Under the pieces are notes generated by a model. It was not told the DNA's origin, searched no databases, and saw nothing but the letters and a program-made list of their open reading frames with translations. DNA of 21,874 nt from Anaerolineae bacterium. Its GTDB lineage: Bacteria; Chloroflexota; Anaerolineae; 4572-78; J111. Shown here piece by piece: positions 1-7,715 of the stretch; within the stretch, counting starts at the first letter, position 1, and each line of letters starts with the position of its first letter. The position numbers and the translations under genes are program-made. The DNA lies in the NCBI GenBank assembly GCA_023151115.1, contig JAKLJP010000082.1, positions 1 to 21,874 on the forward strand. Direction: 5' to 3'.

Positions 1-120
1 ACGCCCGGCCAAGCGACGGCGTGGGAGCCGTTGCTGCTACAATGATAGTATGACTTTTAAGTGATTTGTCTATAAGGTTTTTCTAGCGTTATTCAAACTA
101 AAGACTGGTATGGTAAAGAC
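1..120. other. Left edge, no gene seen
   Basis: This stretch precedes the IS66 remnant. I see no coding region, no clear terminal inverted repeat of the insertion sequence, and no convincing promoter. It is A/T-richer than the coding regions around it from about position 40 onward. Confidence 0.4.
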
Positions 121-1358
121 GTGACCAAGCCCAGTTCGATCCCTCAAGAAACAAATGGGGTCCAGATGCCCTTTTCAGCCGAAGAATGGGCCCAAACTCT
201 GCCAGCGATCCAAGAGTTTGTGCTGTCATTGCTGGTTCGAGTGCAAGCGTTGGAAGCAGAAGTTGCGGTTCTGCGCGAGCAACTCAATTGCAACTCCGGC
301 AATTCCTCCCAACCACCTTCCAGTGATAGGCCTAAAAAGGCGGTCACCCCCGTCCGCCGACCGAAGAGTGAGCGCCAGTGGGGAGGCCAGCCCGGACATG
401 CGGGCACGACCCGGAAATTGATGCCCCTGGAACAGGTTAAGGCGAGTTATGAGCTCAAACCGCTGGTCTGCCAGCAGTGTGGCGAGCCATTAACCGGAGA
501 ATATGCCGAACCGTATCTTCATCAGGTTACCGACATTCCGCCCGTGGTGGCCGAAGTGACGGAGTACCGGGTTCACCCCCTAGTGTGCGAAGGATGTGGG
601 GCCACGACCACATCCGAGTTACCGGCCGGAGTACCGCCTAGTGCTTTTGGTCCCCGTCTGCAAGCCATGATTTCTTTGTTAAGTGGTCGTTACCATCTGA
701 GCAAACGCGATGCGGCGAAAGTGATGACCGATTTTTTCCAGGCTGAGGTCAGCCTCGGCGCCGTGCCCACCCTGGAACAGCGCACCGGTGAGGCGATCAA
801 GCTGCCAGTAGACAAGGCCCACGCCTACGTCAAAAAGCAGCCCGTACTCCACCTGGATGAAACCGGTTGGCGGGAAGCCAACCAAAAAGCCTGGTTATGG
901 CTGGCGGCTACGACCCTGGTGACGGTCTTTTTCATCCGTCCCAGTCGCGGCGGCGCAGTTGCCGCTGCTCAACCTCTTACGGCAACTTTGTTGGGCTCAC
1001 CTCCTCCGTGACTTTCAAGCTTTCGTTGAGCGCGGTGGCGTCTCCCAAGCCCTAGGAGAAGACCTCCTGGCCCAAGCCCGCTTGATGTTTGACTGGTGGC
1101 CGAAGGTTCGCGATGGCACTCTGCCCCGCTCGACCTTTCAAGAAAAGATGCAACCCGTGCAAGCCAAAATGGACGATTTGCTGCGCTTCGGCGCCAGCTG
1201 CGCCCATCCCAAAACCGCAGCCACCTGTCGGGACATCCTCAAACGCGAAGCCCGCCCTGTGGACCTTCGTCCATGTTGAAGGGGTCAAGCCGACCAATAA
1301 CCTGGCCGAGCGGCTGATCCGGCCCGGCGTACTGTGGCGCAAGCGCAGTTTGTGTTGA
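121..1358 (+). pseudogene. IS66-family transposase remnant (frameshifted, truncated)
   Basis: Remains of an IS66-family (DDE) transposase. From a GTG at 121, frame 1 encodes a leucine-rich coiled coil (about residues 35-57), a basic Pro/Ser segment, the CxxC...CxxC zinc-finger region (CQQCGEP, CEGCGAT) and the first catalytic Asp in HLDETGW (near 853), ending at 1011. Homology resumes in frame 2 at about 960 with LRQLCWAHLLRDF. The block that normally holds the second Asp (VSDR.SAY-like) is missing, so the junction is a deletion as well as a shift. A second shift near 1245-1255 moves to frame 3, which carries ALWTFVHVEG and the glutamate motif NNLAERLIRP, then stops early at 1358, short of the usual C-terminus. 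I saw no flanking inverted repeats. The copy cannot encode an active transposase; it ends 15 bp from the neighbouring stop codon. Confidence 0.9.
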
Positions 1359-1372
1359 GGGTATAAAGTCTC

Positions 1373-1810
1373 TTACCTCACCATCAAATACCCACCCATC
1401 AACAGCAGCATTGCCGCCACAACTCGCCAGCCGTCAATGGGGCGCAGAGCTACCCCAAACCAGCCAAACTGGTCAATCAACATGCCCATCACCAACTGCC
1501 CGACGATGATGAGGGTTACGGCAGTGGTTGCGCCCAGGCGGGGCAGGGTGTAGTTGAGGGTCAGATAGAGCACCAGGCCAAACGCGCCTGATCCCAGCAT
1601 ATACCAGGGCAAAGCACGCCAGTTTTGCATCATTTCCCCACCACGAGCAAAAAGCAGCACCCCCGACAGGATTGCCCCGCTGACATGAACAATAAAACTG
1701 CTGGCCGAACTACCTACCCGCTGGCTCATGGCCCCGGCAATTGGCCCTTGCAGACCAACGGAAACCCCGCCCAACAGACCGATAAGAGTCGTCAATACGA
1801 TTTCGAGCAT
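1373..1810 (-). CDS. DMT superfamily transporter, YdcZ/DUF606 type
   Basis: A 145-residue integral membrane protein with about five hydrophobic helices. It begins MLEIVLTTLIGLLGGVSVGL and has the small, Gly-rich helices and Asn/Gln-containing loops (VGLQGPIAGAMSQRVGS, LNYTLPRLGATTAV) of the DUF606/YdcZ family, a single-bundle branch of the drug/metabolite transporter superfamily. Family members often act in pairs; the substrate is unknown. I chose ATG 1810 because an AAAAGG sequence lies about 9 nt upstream. A longer reading would run into the 7-bp repeat at 1855-1898 and give a repeat-derived N-terminus. It follows the nucleoside ABC permeases on the same strand after 128 bp with a hairpin, so cotranscription is possible but unproven. 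Confidence 0.8.
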   Translation of the reverse strand: MLEIVLTTLIGLLGGVSVGLQGPIAGAMSQRVGSSASSFIVHVSGAILSGVLLFARGGEMMQNWRALPWYMLGSGAFGLVLYLTLNYTLPRLGATTAVTLIIVGQLVMGMLIDQFGWFGVALRPIDGWRVVAAMLLLMGGYLMVR

Positions 1811-1854
1811 AGGGAGATACCTTTTCTGGGAAGATTTATATGAGTAGATGATAT

Positions 1855-1898
1855 GTGATGCGTAATGCGTGATACGTGACTCTTTACGCATCACGCAT
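1855..1898. repeat. Period-7 foldback repeat (GCGTGAT type)
   Basis: Tandem heptamers GCGTAAT, GCGTGAT, ACGTGAC are followed by a short loop and the complementary arm. The core stem pairs 1865-1877 with 1886-1898, 13 bp with one mismatch. It lies between the DMT gene and the second permease gene. It resembles the units at 2881-2945, 9774-9826 and 16422-16481. Confidence 0.85.
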
Positions 1899-1938
1899 GA
1901 TCCGCCAGACCCCATCCCTGGGACCGAAAAAATTCTCT

Positions 1939-2856
1939 TTATGCAGCTACCCTGCGCCGCCGTCGTCGTTGGGCTTCAACGATAAACAGACTGACCAGCG
2001 TGACCACGTAGGGAACCATGCCGGTGAACTGCGACGGCATTTGCAACCCTTGCAGCCGAAACCCAATCGAGTCGGCCAGGCCGAAAAGGAGGCTGGCGGC
2101 AAAAACGCCCAGCGGGTGCGCCTGACCAAACATGACCGCGACGACGGCAATCCAGCCGCGCCCGGCGCTCATATTCTCCACAAACAGGGTCACATTGCCC
2201 AGCGAGAGCTGCGCCCCGGCCAGCCCGCACAGCGCCCCGGAGAGCAATACCGCCAGGTAGCGCAGGGCCGTCACATTGACCCCCAGCGTGGCGGCGGCTT
2301 CGGGGTGCTCGCCGACGCCGCGCATGCGCAGTCCCAGGACGTGCCGGAAAAGGAGCAACTGCATACCCAGCACCAGCAGCCAGGATAGATAAATCAGCCA
2401 ACTGTGCCCCGACAGCAGCGGGCCTAAAATCGGCAGGGCTTCCAGGCCGGGTAGGTCAATTTTTCCCAACCCCTGGATGCTGGGGTCTTGAAATGCGCCT
2501 TTGACCCCAAAAATAGTCCGCAGCAAAAAGACGGTCAATCCCGCCGCCAGCAGGTTGAGAGCAATGCCCAGCACAATCATATCGCCGCGCAGGGTGATGG
2601 CAAACAGGGCAAATATCGCCGCCAGAGCCGCTCCTGCCAGAGCCGCTGCCAGCACCCCTCCGACGGCGCTGCCGGCATAATAACTGCCAACCACCGCCGC
2701 AAACGCCCCGGTCAGCATCAACCCTTCCAGGGCAATATTAAAGACGCCCACCCGCTCGCAAATCAGCCCGCCCAGCGCCGCCAGCAAAATAGGCGTCACA
2801 AAGCGAAAAGTGGAATTGAGCAGGGTCGCGTCGAAAATGTTGAGAAATTCGGTCAT
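1939..2856 (-). CDS. Nucleoside-type ABC transporter permease (second subunit)
   Basis: Inner-membrane permease of a BmpABCD/YufQ-type ABC importer, 305 residues. It begins MTEFLNIFDATLLNSTFRFV, then LLAALGGLICERVGVFNIALEGLMLTGAF, the signature region of the sugar/nucleoside BPD_transp_2 permeases. About eight to nine hydrophobic helices follow, with the cytoplasmic coupling segment RGVGEHPEAAATLGVN near the middle, and the protein ends in a very basic tail (QRRRRRRVAA). ATG 2856 was chosen because the in-frame upstream extension is encoded by the period-7 repeat. No good Shine-Dalgarno precedes it, so translation may be weak or coupled. It is the most downstream ABC subunit of the operon, 93 bp after the first permease. 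The substrate (nucleosides or purines) is inferred from the family. Confidence 0.9.
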   Translation of the reverse strand: MTEFLNIFDATLLNSTFRFVTPILLAALGGLICERVGVFNIALEGLMLTGAFAAVVGSYYAGSAVGGVLAAALAGAALAAIFALFAITLRGDMIVLGIALNLLAAGLTVFLLRTIFGVKGAFQDPSIQGLGKIDLPGLEALPILGPLLSGHSWLIYLSWLLVLGMQLLLFRHVLGLRMRGVGEHPEAAATLGVNVTALRYLAVLLSGALCGLAGAQLSLGNVTLFVENMSAGRGWIAVVAVMFGQAHPLGVFAASLLFGLADSIGFRLQGLQMPSQFTGMVPYVVTLVSLFIVEAQRRRRRRVAA

Positions 2857-2880
2857 AGGTTTTGATAGTAGTTTAGTCTG

Positions 2881-2945
2881 ATGCGTGTTGCGTCTTACGT
2901 CTTGCGTCTTGCGTAATCTAAACGGAAGACGCAAGACGCAACACG
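2881..2945. repeat. Period-7 foldback repeat (GCGTCTT type)
   Basis: The left arm is five heptamers (GCGTGTT, GCGTCTT, ACGTCTT, GCGTCTT, GCGTAAT). The right arm at 2926-2945 is the reverse complement of the same series lacking one unit, giving about 20 bp of stem with a one-heptamer bulge. It lies between the two permease genes of the ABC operon. The missing unit is what replication slippage in one arm would produce. Confidence 0.88.
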
Positions 2946-2949
2946 TTCC

Positions 2950-4023
2950 TTACTCTTTACTTTCCTCTGCCCCACCATCGCCAAAATGAAACCGTTGGCG
3001 GGCGGCGACCAGCAGGATAATCAGAGCTTGCAGCACCCGCGATAACTCGCGGGGGACTTCGGTGGCCCGTTCCAGGGCAAAGCCGCCGGTCTGCACCGCC
3101 GAAAAGAATAACCCGGCGACCAGCACCCCCAACGGGTTCGAGCCGGACAGAAGCGCGGTCATCAGCCCGACCCAGGCATACAGGGGCGAGGTCAGCGCGT
3201 CGTCAATGTAACGCTGATGCACCCCCAACACCTCAATCGCCCCGACGATGCCGGCCATCGCGCCGCTGGCAAACATGACTCGGTAGCCCAGGCGGCGCAG
3301 GTCTACCCCCCCATAGCGCACAAAATTGGCGTTCAGCCCGGCCATGCGCATTTCATAGCCCACCACCGTGCGATTAATCACAAACGCAGCCAACAGGGCC
3401 AACCCCAGAGTAATAAAAATACCGGCGTGCAGCCGCCCATCCTGGCTCAGCGGCGGCAAATTGACCGCTGCCGGGACCAGATAGGTTTGGGCCATACCGG
3501 AAGGGACATCGCGGAAGGGGTGGGTAGTTAGGTAGGAGGCAAAAAAGCGAGCCGGGTAGTTTAGCAGCAAGGTACTGATGAGCAGGGGCACATTAAAGCG
3601 GAACTGAAAAAAGGCGGCCAGCCAGGCATACAATCCGGCTACCAGCGCCGCCGCCAGAAAAGCGACCAGCATCAACAGCGGGGCGGGCAGCGGAACATAA
3701 ATAGCCACCAGGGCCGTGGTCAGGCCGCCGAGAACCAGTTGGCCCTCGCCGCCCAGGTTGAAAAAGCCGGCCCGAAACGCTACCGCCGCCGTCAGGCCCA
3801 TGCCCACAATCGGCGCGGCCCGGCTCAGGGTCGAGGAGAGATTCTGCCCCAGCACCGCCCCTTCGAGCATGGCCCAATACGCTTCCAGGGGGTTGTGCCC
3901 GGTGATGAGCATAATCAACCCACCGATGAGCACCGCACCCAGAACAGCCAGCAGGGGCGCTTGCAGCGTATTAATAATAGGTCGCATCGTGGCGGAGAAA
4001 GGGAGAGCGGCTTTTGGTTGCAT
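2950..4023 (-). CDS. Nucleoside-type ABC transporter permease (first subunit)
   Basis: Inner-membrane permease of 357 residues, the YufP/BmpC-type partner of the downstream permease. After a short N-terminal tail the first helix is LLAVLGAVLIGGLIMLI, followed by HNPLEAYWAMLEGA and then RAAPIVGMGLTAAVAFRAG with FFNLGGEGQLVLGG, the conserved FN(L/I)G.EGQ motif of this class. The coupling segment is VGYEMRMAGLNANFVRYGG. About nine or ten membrane helices are visible, and the C-terminus is acidic (GDGGAEESKE). ATG 4023 is preceded by GAGAAG at a fair distance; an internal ATG at 3987 has no Shine-Dalgarno. A palindromic element separates it from the upstream ATPase gene. Assignment to nucleoside uptake rests on the whole operon rather than on this subunit alone. 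Confidence 0.9.
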   Translation of the reverse strand: MQPKAALPFSATMRPIINTLQAPLLAVLGAVLIGGLIMLITGHNPLEAYWAMLEGAVLGQNLSSTLSRAAPIVGMGLTAAVAFRAGFFNLGGEGQLVLGGLTTALVAIYVPLPAPLLMLVAFLAAALVAGLYAWLAAFFQFRFNVPLLISTLLLNYPARFFASYLTTHPFRDVPSGMAQTYLVPAAVNLPPLSQDGRLHAGIFITLGLALLAAFVINRTVVGYEMRMAGLNANFVRYGGVDLRRLGYRVMFASGAMAGIVGAIEVLGVHQRYIDDALTSPLYAWVGLMTALLSGSNPLGVLVAGLFFSAVQTGGFALERATEVPRELSRVLQALIILLVAARQRFHFGDGGAEESKE

Positions 4024-4052
4024 CTAAATCTTCTCTAATGTAACTACACAGT

Positions 4053-4152
4053 CATGTCATTTCGAGCGACGAAGGAGCGAGAAATCCCTCTCAACTCGTC
4101 TGGCGAGCATAACTTTTAGGGATTTCTCGGCCTCTGGCCTCGAAATGACATG
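4053..4152. repeat. Palindromic intergenic element, CATGTCATTTCGA family, copy 1
   Basis: A 100-bp element with a perfect 14-bp terminal inverted repeat (CATGTCATTTCGAG at 4053-4066, complement at 4139-4152) and a nested perfect 12-bp inverted repeat (CGAGAAATCCCT at 4078-4089, complement at 4118-4129). It ends exactly at the base before the ATPase stop codon. No clear target-site duplication is visible. Copies 2 and 3 are at 6861-6954 and 20779-20868. It may be a non-autonomous miniature element or a REP-like hairpin. Confidence 0.85.
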
Positions 4153-5685
4153 TCAACTGCGTAACTCACTTCTAATTTTCTCACCGCCGCCTGCCATCAG
4201 CAGGCCCAACCTGGCTTCCGTGGCTTCTGCCGCCGCCAACTCACCGGCAATCCGCCCCTCAAACATCACCAGAATCCGGTCGGCCAGGCTCATGATTTCG
4301 CTCAATTCCGCCGAGACCAGCAAAATGGCGTTGCCTTCGCTGCGGTAGTTGAGCAGGTGTTGATGGATAAATTCAATCGAGCCGACATCCACTCCCCGCG
4401 TGGGCTGTTCGGCAATCAGCAGTCGGCTGTGATGCGCAAATTCGCGGGCAATGACCACCTTCTGTAAGTTGCCCCCCGACAGATTGGCGGCTGGCTCGCT
4501 TGGTCTGGTGACTTTAATGGCGTATTGTCTAATCAGGCGGCCGGCGTGTTCGGCCAGACCCCTCAACGACAGCAAGCCGCGCCGTGACAAACCCGGCTGC
4601 CTTTGAAAGCCCATCAACAAATTATCGGCCACGCTGGCTGCCATCGCCAACCCAACCCGGCTGCGATCTTCCGGGATGTAGGCTTGCCCGGCTTCGCGCC
4701 GTCCGGCCACCGAAGCCAGGCTGACCTCCCGCTTTTCCAGCGTAATTCGACCCGCCGCCAGGGGACGCAGCCCGGTGATGGCCTCGATTAACTCCGTTTG
4801 CCCGTTGCCGGCCACCCCGGCGATACCGACAATTTCACCGGCCCGCACCTGAAACGAGACATCACGGACCACAGCCCGGCCGGTCTCGTCCTCAACGGCC
4901 AGATTTTCTACGGCCAGAACGGTCTCACCCACTTGGACCGGCGGCTTGTTGACCACTAACATCACCTCGCGGCCCACCATATAACGGCTGATTTCTTCGG
5001 GTGACGTTTCGGCGGTACGCAGCGTGGCCGTGACCCGCCCGCCGCGCAGCACGGTCGCCTTATCAGACAGGCTCATCACTTCGTGCAGCTTATGGGTAAT
5101 AAAGATGATGGTTTTGCCCTGGCCGGCCAGACCGCGCAAGATGGTAAACAGCCCGTCCCGTTCCTGGGGAGTTAGCACGGCGGTCGGCTCGTCCAGAATC
5201 AAAATCTCGGCCTGGCGATAAAGCGTTTTCAAAATCTCGACCCGCTGGCGGACGCCCACCGGCAGTTGGCCTACTTTGGCCGCCGGGTCAACCTGCAAAC
5301 TGTACTGCCGGGCAATTTCGGCCACTTTTTGCCGGGCAGTTGGCCGGTCTACAAAACCGGCGCGAGTTGGCTCGGCCCCATAGATAACATTCTCGCTCAC
5401 GGTCAGCGAGGGGAAAAGCATAAAATGCTGGTGGACCATGCCCAGGCCGGCCCGGATGGCGTCGTGCGGCGAGTGAAAGGTCTGTTTCTGGCCGTGAATA
5501 TAAATTTCGCCGGCGTCGGGTTGGTAGAGGCCGTACAAAATCCGCATCAACGTGGTTTTGCCGGCTCCATTTTCGCCAACCAAAGCCCGGATTTCACCCG
5601 GTTCGACGGCCAGATCAATCTGATCATTGGCCAGCACACCAGGAAAACGTTTGACAATGCTGCGCAGTTCGAGGGCGTAGGACAT
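4153..5685 (-). CDS. Nucleoside-type ABC transporter ATP-binding protein (double ABC domain)
   Basis: Cytoplasmic ATPase of 510 residues with two ABC domains, as in the YufO/BmpD and RbsA-like families. Domain 1 has Walker A GENGAGKTT (about 37-45), a divergent signature PVGVRQRVEI and Walker B ILILDEPTAVLTP. Domain 2 has the degenerate P-loop GVAGNGQTE normal for this family, signature LSGGNLQKV and the segment LLIAEQPTRGVDVG. It would power import through the two downstream permeases. ATG 5683-5685 follows directly after the GAGTAGG repeat, and no Shine-Dalgarno is visible in the CCTACTCC sequence in front of it. Its stop codon abuts palindromic element copy 1, so both ends of the gene are flanked by repeats. 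Length and domain order are normal. Confidence 0.95.
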   Translation of the reverse strand: MSYALELRSIVKRFPGVLANDQIDLAVEPGEIRALVGENGAGKTTLMRILYGLYQPDAGEIYIHGQKQTFHSPHDAIRAGLGMVHQHFMLFPSLTVSENVIYGAEPTRAGFVDRPTARQKVAEIARQYSLQVDPAAKVGQLPVGVRQRVEILKTLYRQAEILILDEPTAVLTPQERDGLFTILRGLAGQGKTIIFITHKLHEVMSLSDKATVLRGGRVTATLRTAETSPEEISRYMVGREVMLVVNKPPVQVGETVLAVENLAVEDETGRAVVRDVSFQVRAGEIVGIAGVAGNGQTELIEAITGLRPLAAGRITLEKREVSLASVAGRREAGQAYIPEDRSRVGLAMAASVADNLLMGFQRQPGLSRRGLLSLRGLAEHAGRLIRQYAIKVTRPSEPAANLSGGNLQKVVIAREFAHHSRLLIAEQPTRGVDVGSIEFIHQHLLNYRSEGNAILLVSAELSEIMSLADRILVMFEGRIAGELAAAEATEARLGLLMAGGGEKIRSELRS

Positions 5686-5686
5686 G

Positions 5687-5749
5687 GAGTAGGTAGTAGG
5701 GAGTAGGGAGTAGGGGAGAAGAACCCCCCCCTACTCCCTACTCCTTACT
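5687..5749. repeat. Period-7 foldback repeat (GAGTAGG type)
   Basis: Heptamers GAGTAGG, TAGTAGG, GAGTAGG, GAGTAGG form the left arm. 5695-5716 pairs with 5728-5749, 22 bp with one mismatch, around a short A/G-rich loop. The right arm runs over the stop codon of the binding-protein gene and the left arm touches the start of the ATPase gene. In mRNA this is a very stable stem between the first and second genes of the operon. Confidence 0.9.
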
Positions 5750-6815
5750 TCTTAAACATGGGGTCTTCGATTTTGATTTCGCCGCTGATGATCTTGTCCT
5801 GGATACCTTTGATGGTTTCGATCAGTTCGGGGTGCTTCATAATTTCGCACTGGCTGTCTTCGGGCTTGTCGGTGGTCAGCGCGACCAGACCAATCCCTTT
5901 CTCGGCCAAACCATAGGTGAGCAGGTTTTCTTTTGAGCCGGCTATAATCTTGTCCACCGATTCGACAATGGCTGTGTCTACCCGCTTAATCAGATTCTCA
6001 ACGACGTGGCCGGGAGCGGAGGGGCACTGATTCACGTCCACCCCGTAGGTAAAGAAACCTTTTTCTTTGGCTGCTTCAAAGATACCAAAGTTACTGGCCG
6101 CGCCGGCGGCAAAGATGTGATCAACGCCGTCGGCGGCCATGGCTAAAGCCTGCTCTTTGGCCCGGGCCGGGTCAGAAAAGGCGCTGACGTCGCTGCCAAC
6201 CCACAGGGTTGACGTTTCAATATCGGGCTTGACATATTTAGCCCCTTCGGCAAAGCTATCGGTGTAGCGATGCAGGAAGGGAATATCCAGGGCGCTGATG
6301 GCCCCGACCTTGCCGGTTTCGGTCAACGAGGCGGCAATTGCGCCGATGAGAAAGGCTGCTTCATATTCCTTGAACACGGCGCAGTGAACGTTGGCCGGAG
6401 GATTTTCGATGCACTGGTCCACAATCAGAAATTGGGTGTCGGGCGCTTCGGCGGCGACTTTGGGGATGATGTCGTTGAACTCAAAGCCGAGGACGATGAC
6501 GATGTTGGCCCCGTCGTTAATGGCGGCCCGCACATTCTCCTCGCGGGTGGTTGGGTCTTCGCTTTCCAACACTTTGGTCTGCGCCCCGTGCTTGTCGCCG
6601 GCCAGTTCCAGGCCGGTTTGGCCCATAATCAAAAAGTCATTGACGCCCAGCGGGGTGGGAGAAACGTAGACAAATTTTAAGGGCTTGTCGCCTTCGGCGG
6701 GGGCGGCTGCTGCCTCGGTTGCTGCGGGGGCAGCCGGAGCAGCCGGTTGCGCACCACAGCCGACTGCTACAATTATTACAATGAGCAAGGCTAACAGTTT
6801 TACTACGTTTTTCAT
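5745..6815 (-). CDS. BMP-family ABC transporter substrate-binding lipoprotein
   Basis: Secreted solute-binding lipoprotein of 356 residues and first gene of the operon. The N-terminus MKNVVKLLALLIVIIVAVGC is a lipoprotein signal peptide with Cys20 as the probable lipid attachment site, followed by an Ala/Pro/Glu linker. The body is the BMP/Med (PnrA-like) fold: LKFVYVSPTPLGVNDFLIMG, EENVRAAINDGANIVIVLGF, the DTQFLIVDQ strand, FKEYEAAFLIGAIAASLT, GKVGAISALDIPFLHRY and the late VDVNQCPSAPGHVV segment. Family members bind purine nucleosides, or sometimes other solutes. ATG 6815 has a strong GAGGAG Shine-Dalgarno 7 nt away. A longer reading would be encoded by palindromic element copy 2, so I rejected it. 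Confidence 0.93.
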   Translation of the reverse strand: MKNVVKLLALLIVIIVAVGCGAQPAAPAAPAATEAAAAPAEGDKPLKFVYVSPTPLGVNDFLIMGQTGLELAGDKHGAQTKVLESEDPTTREENVRAAINDGANIVIVLGFEFNDIIPKVAAEAPDTQFLIVDQCIENPPANVHCAVFKEYEAAFLIGAIAASLTETGKVGAISALDIPFLHRYTDSFAEGAKYVKPDIETSTLWVGSDVSAFSDPARAKEQALAMAADGVDHIFAAGAASNFGIFEAAKEKGFFTYGVDVNQCPSAPGHVVENLIKRVDTAIVESVDKIIAGSKENLLTYGLAEKGIGLVALTTDKPEDSQCEIMKHPELIETIKGIQDKIISGEIKIEDPMFKK

Positions 6816-6860
6816 ATCGCTTCTCCTCTTTAATAATAAACTTACACAATTGGCTAAAAT

Positions 6861-6954
6861 CATGTCATTCCGACCGCAGGGAGGAATCTCCATTACCGCA
6901 GTAAAAATATTATGGTGAGCAGGAAGATTTCTCGCTGGCGCTCGAAATGACATG
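6861..6954. repeat. Palindromic intergenic element, CATGTCATTTCGA family, copy 2
   Basis: A 94-bp element with 13-bp terminal inverted repeats differing at one base (CATGTCATTCCGA at 6861-6873 against the complement of 6942-6954) and inner GAATCTCC/GGAAGATTTCTC segments that pair imperfectly. It lies about 45 bp upstream of the binding-protein start, where the operon promoter would be expected. The interior differs strongly from copies 1 and 3; mainly the termini are conserved. Confidence 0.82.
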
Positions 6955-7009
6955 CCAGGAATCGGGCATATTCAATCGTGACAAACTTACGTAATTCCGC
7001 ACCAACTTT

Positions 7010-7520
7010 TTACCGAACCCGCGCCGCAATCATTTCGGCAAAGTCCGGGTACTGTTTCATCAATTCGTCTCGTTGGCCCAGTTCAAAGCCGGCCCATTCA
7101 AAACCGGGGGCCATCGTCGTGCCGATCAAGGCAAAGCCGTGTTGACCTCCAGGAGCCAGACGCGTCCCCTGCCAAATATCACGTTCGACCACCTTTTGGG
7201 GGCGTTGGCCCGCCGCCAGGTCGTTACCCAGCCAAAACAGTTCGCCCGACCCGTTGGGATATAACAACAGCATTTCCAGCGGGTCGCCGTAGTAAAAGTG
7301 GTAAATCTCGTCGGTATCCAAGCGGTGCATGGCCGAGAAATCGGTGGGGGTGAGCAGGGCATAAATGGCTGTGCCCAAAACTCGCTCTTGCTCGTACCGG
7401 GCCGGCAGGGCAGCAGGGGGGGACGGTTTCGGACGAGCGGTAGGTCAGATGGAAGAAGCCACCCTCGTGGGGCAGCGGTTCGAGTTGGAGCAGATCAATT
7501 ACGTCTTGAGCGGTTAGCAT
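7010..7520 (-). pseudogene. Cupin superfamily protein (DUF985/Cupin_5), frameshifted
   Basis: A cupin-type protein of about 169 residues if one base is removed. The N-terminal frame from ATG 7520 reads MLTAQDVIDLLQLEPLPHEG then GFFHLTYRSSETVPP. The remainder is one frame away and continues from ARYEQERVLGTAIYALL to TPTDFSAMHRLDTDEIYHFY, GDPLEMLLLYPNG and IGTTMAPGFEWAGFELG, which is the DUF985 pattern. The shift falls in a run of seven G on the plus strand (7416-7422). With six G the reading frame is continuous through to TAA at 7010. This may be a true null mutation, a slippage site, or a sequencing indel; the rest of the gene looks intact and under selection. The function of the family is poorly defined. 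Confidence 0.82.
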
Positions 7521-7703
7521 TTATTGATTACTGGCGAAAGTAAAAAATTCCGACGATTGGATCGTCATGCTCTATTTGGCTTATATGGAGGCTGGGAGTT
7601 GGCTGGTTTGGGGCATAACTATAAAACTGTTTTTATAAAACGCAAGTTATAAACGGGAGTTTCAGGCGGCCATGGGGTTTTATTCTGTTCTGAAAGGGTG
7701 GGG
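7521..7703. other. Intergenic region with 14-bp-spaced TATAAAAC repeats
   Basis: Between the cupin gene and the small plus-strand membrane gene. It holds a small hairpin at 7552-7566 (GACGAT/ATCGTC) and three direct copies of TATAAAAC or TATAAAC starting at 7620, 7634 and 7648, exactly 14 bp apart. The repeats could be binding sites or a degenerate period-7 array. I see no gene here. Confidence 0.5.
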
Positions 7704-7709
7704 TATAAT
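7704..7709 (+). promoter_or_regulatory. -10 box implying a leaderless transcript
   Basis: TATAAT is followed six bases later by the GTG at 7716, so transcription would start at or beside the start codon. No good -35 is visible. The distance is the same as at the minus-strand promoter for the gene starting at 8125. Confidence 0.5.
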
Positions 7710-7715
7710 ACGTTA

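Noticed and set aside
1876..2865. Long plus-strand reading frames opposite the permease gene
   Set aside because: They are Gln/Arg/His-rich antisense shadows of a clear membrane-protein gene, with no family resemblance.
6816..6860. Purine riboswitch before the nucleoside transporter operon
   Set aside because: Only 45 bp of non-repeat leader is available and no three-way-junction aptamer pattern is visible.
6816..6953. N-terminal extension of the BMP lipoprotein
   Set aside because: The extension is encoded by palindromic element copy 2 and would hide the signal peptide; ATG 6815 has a strong GAGGAG site.
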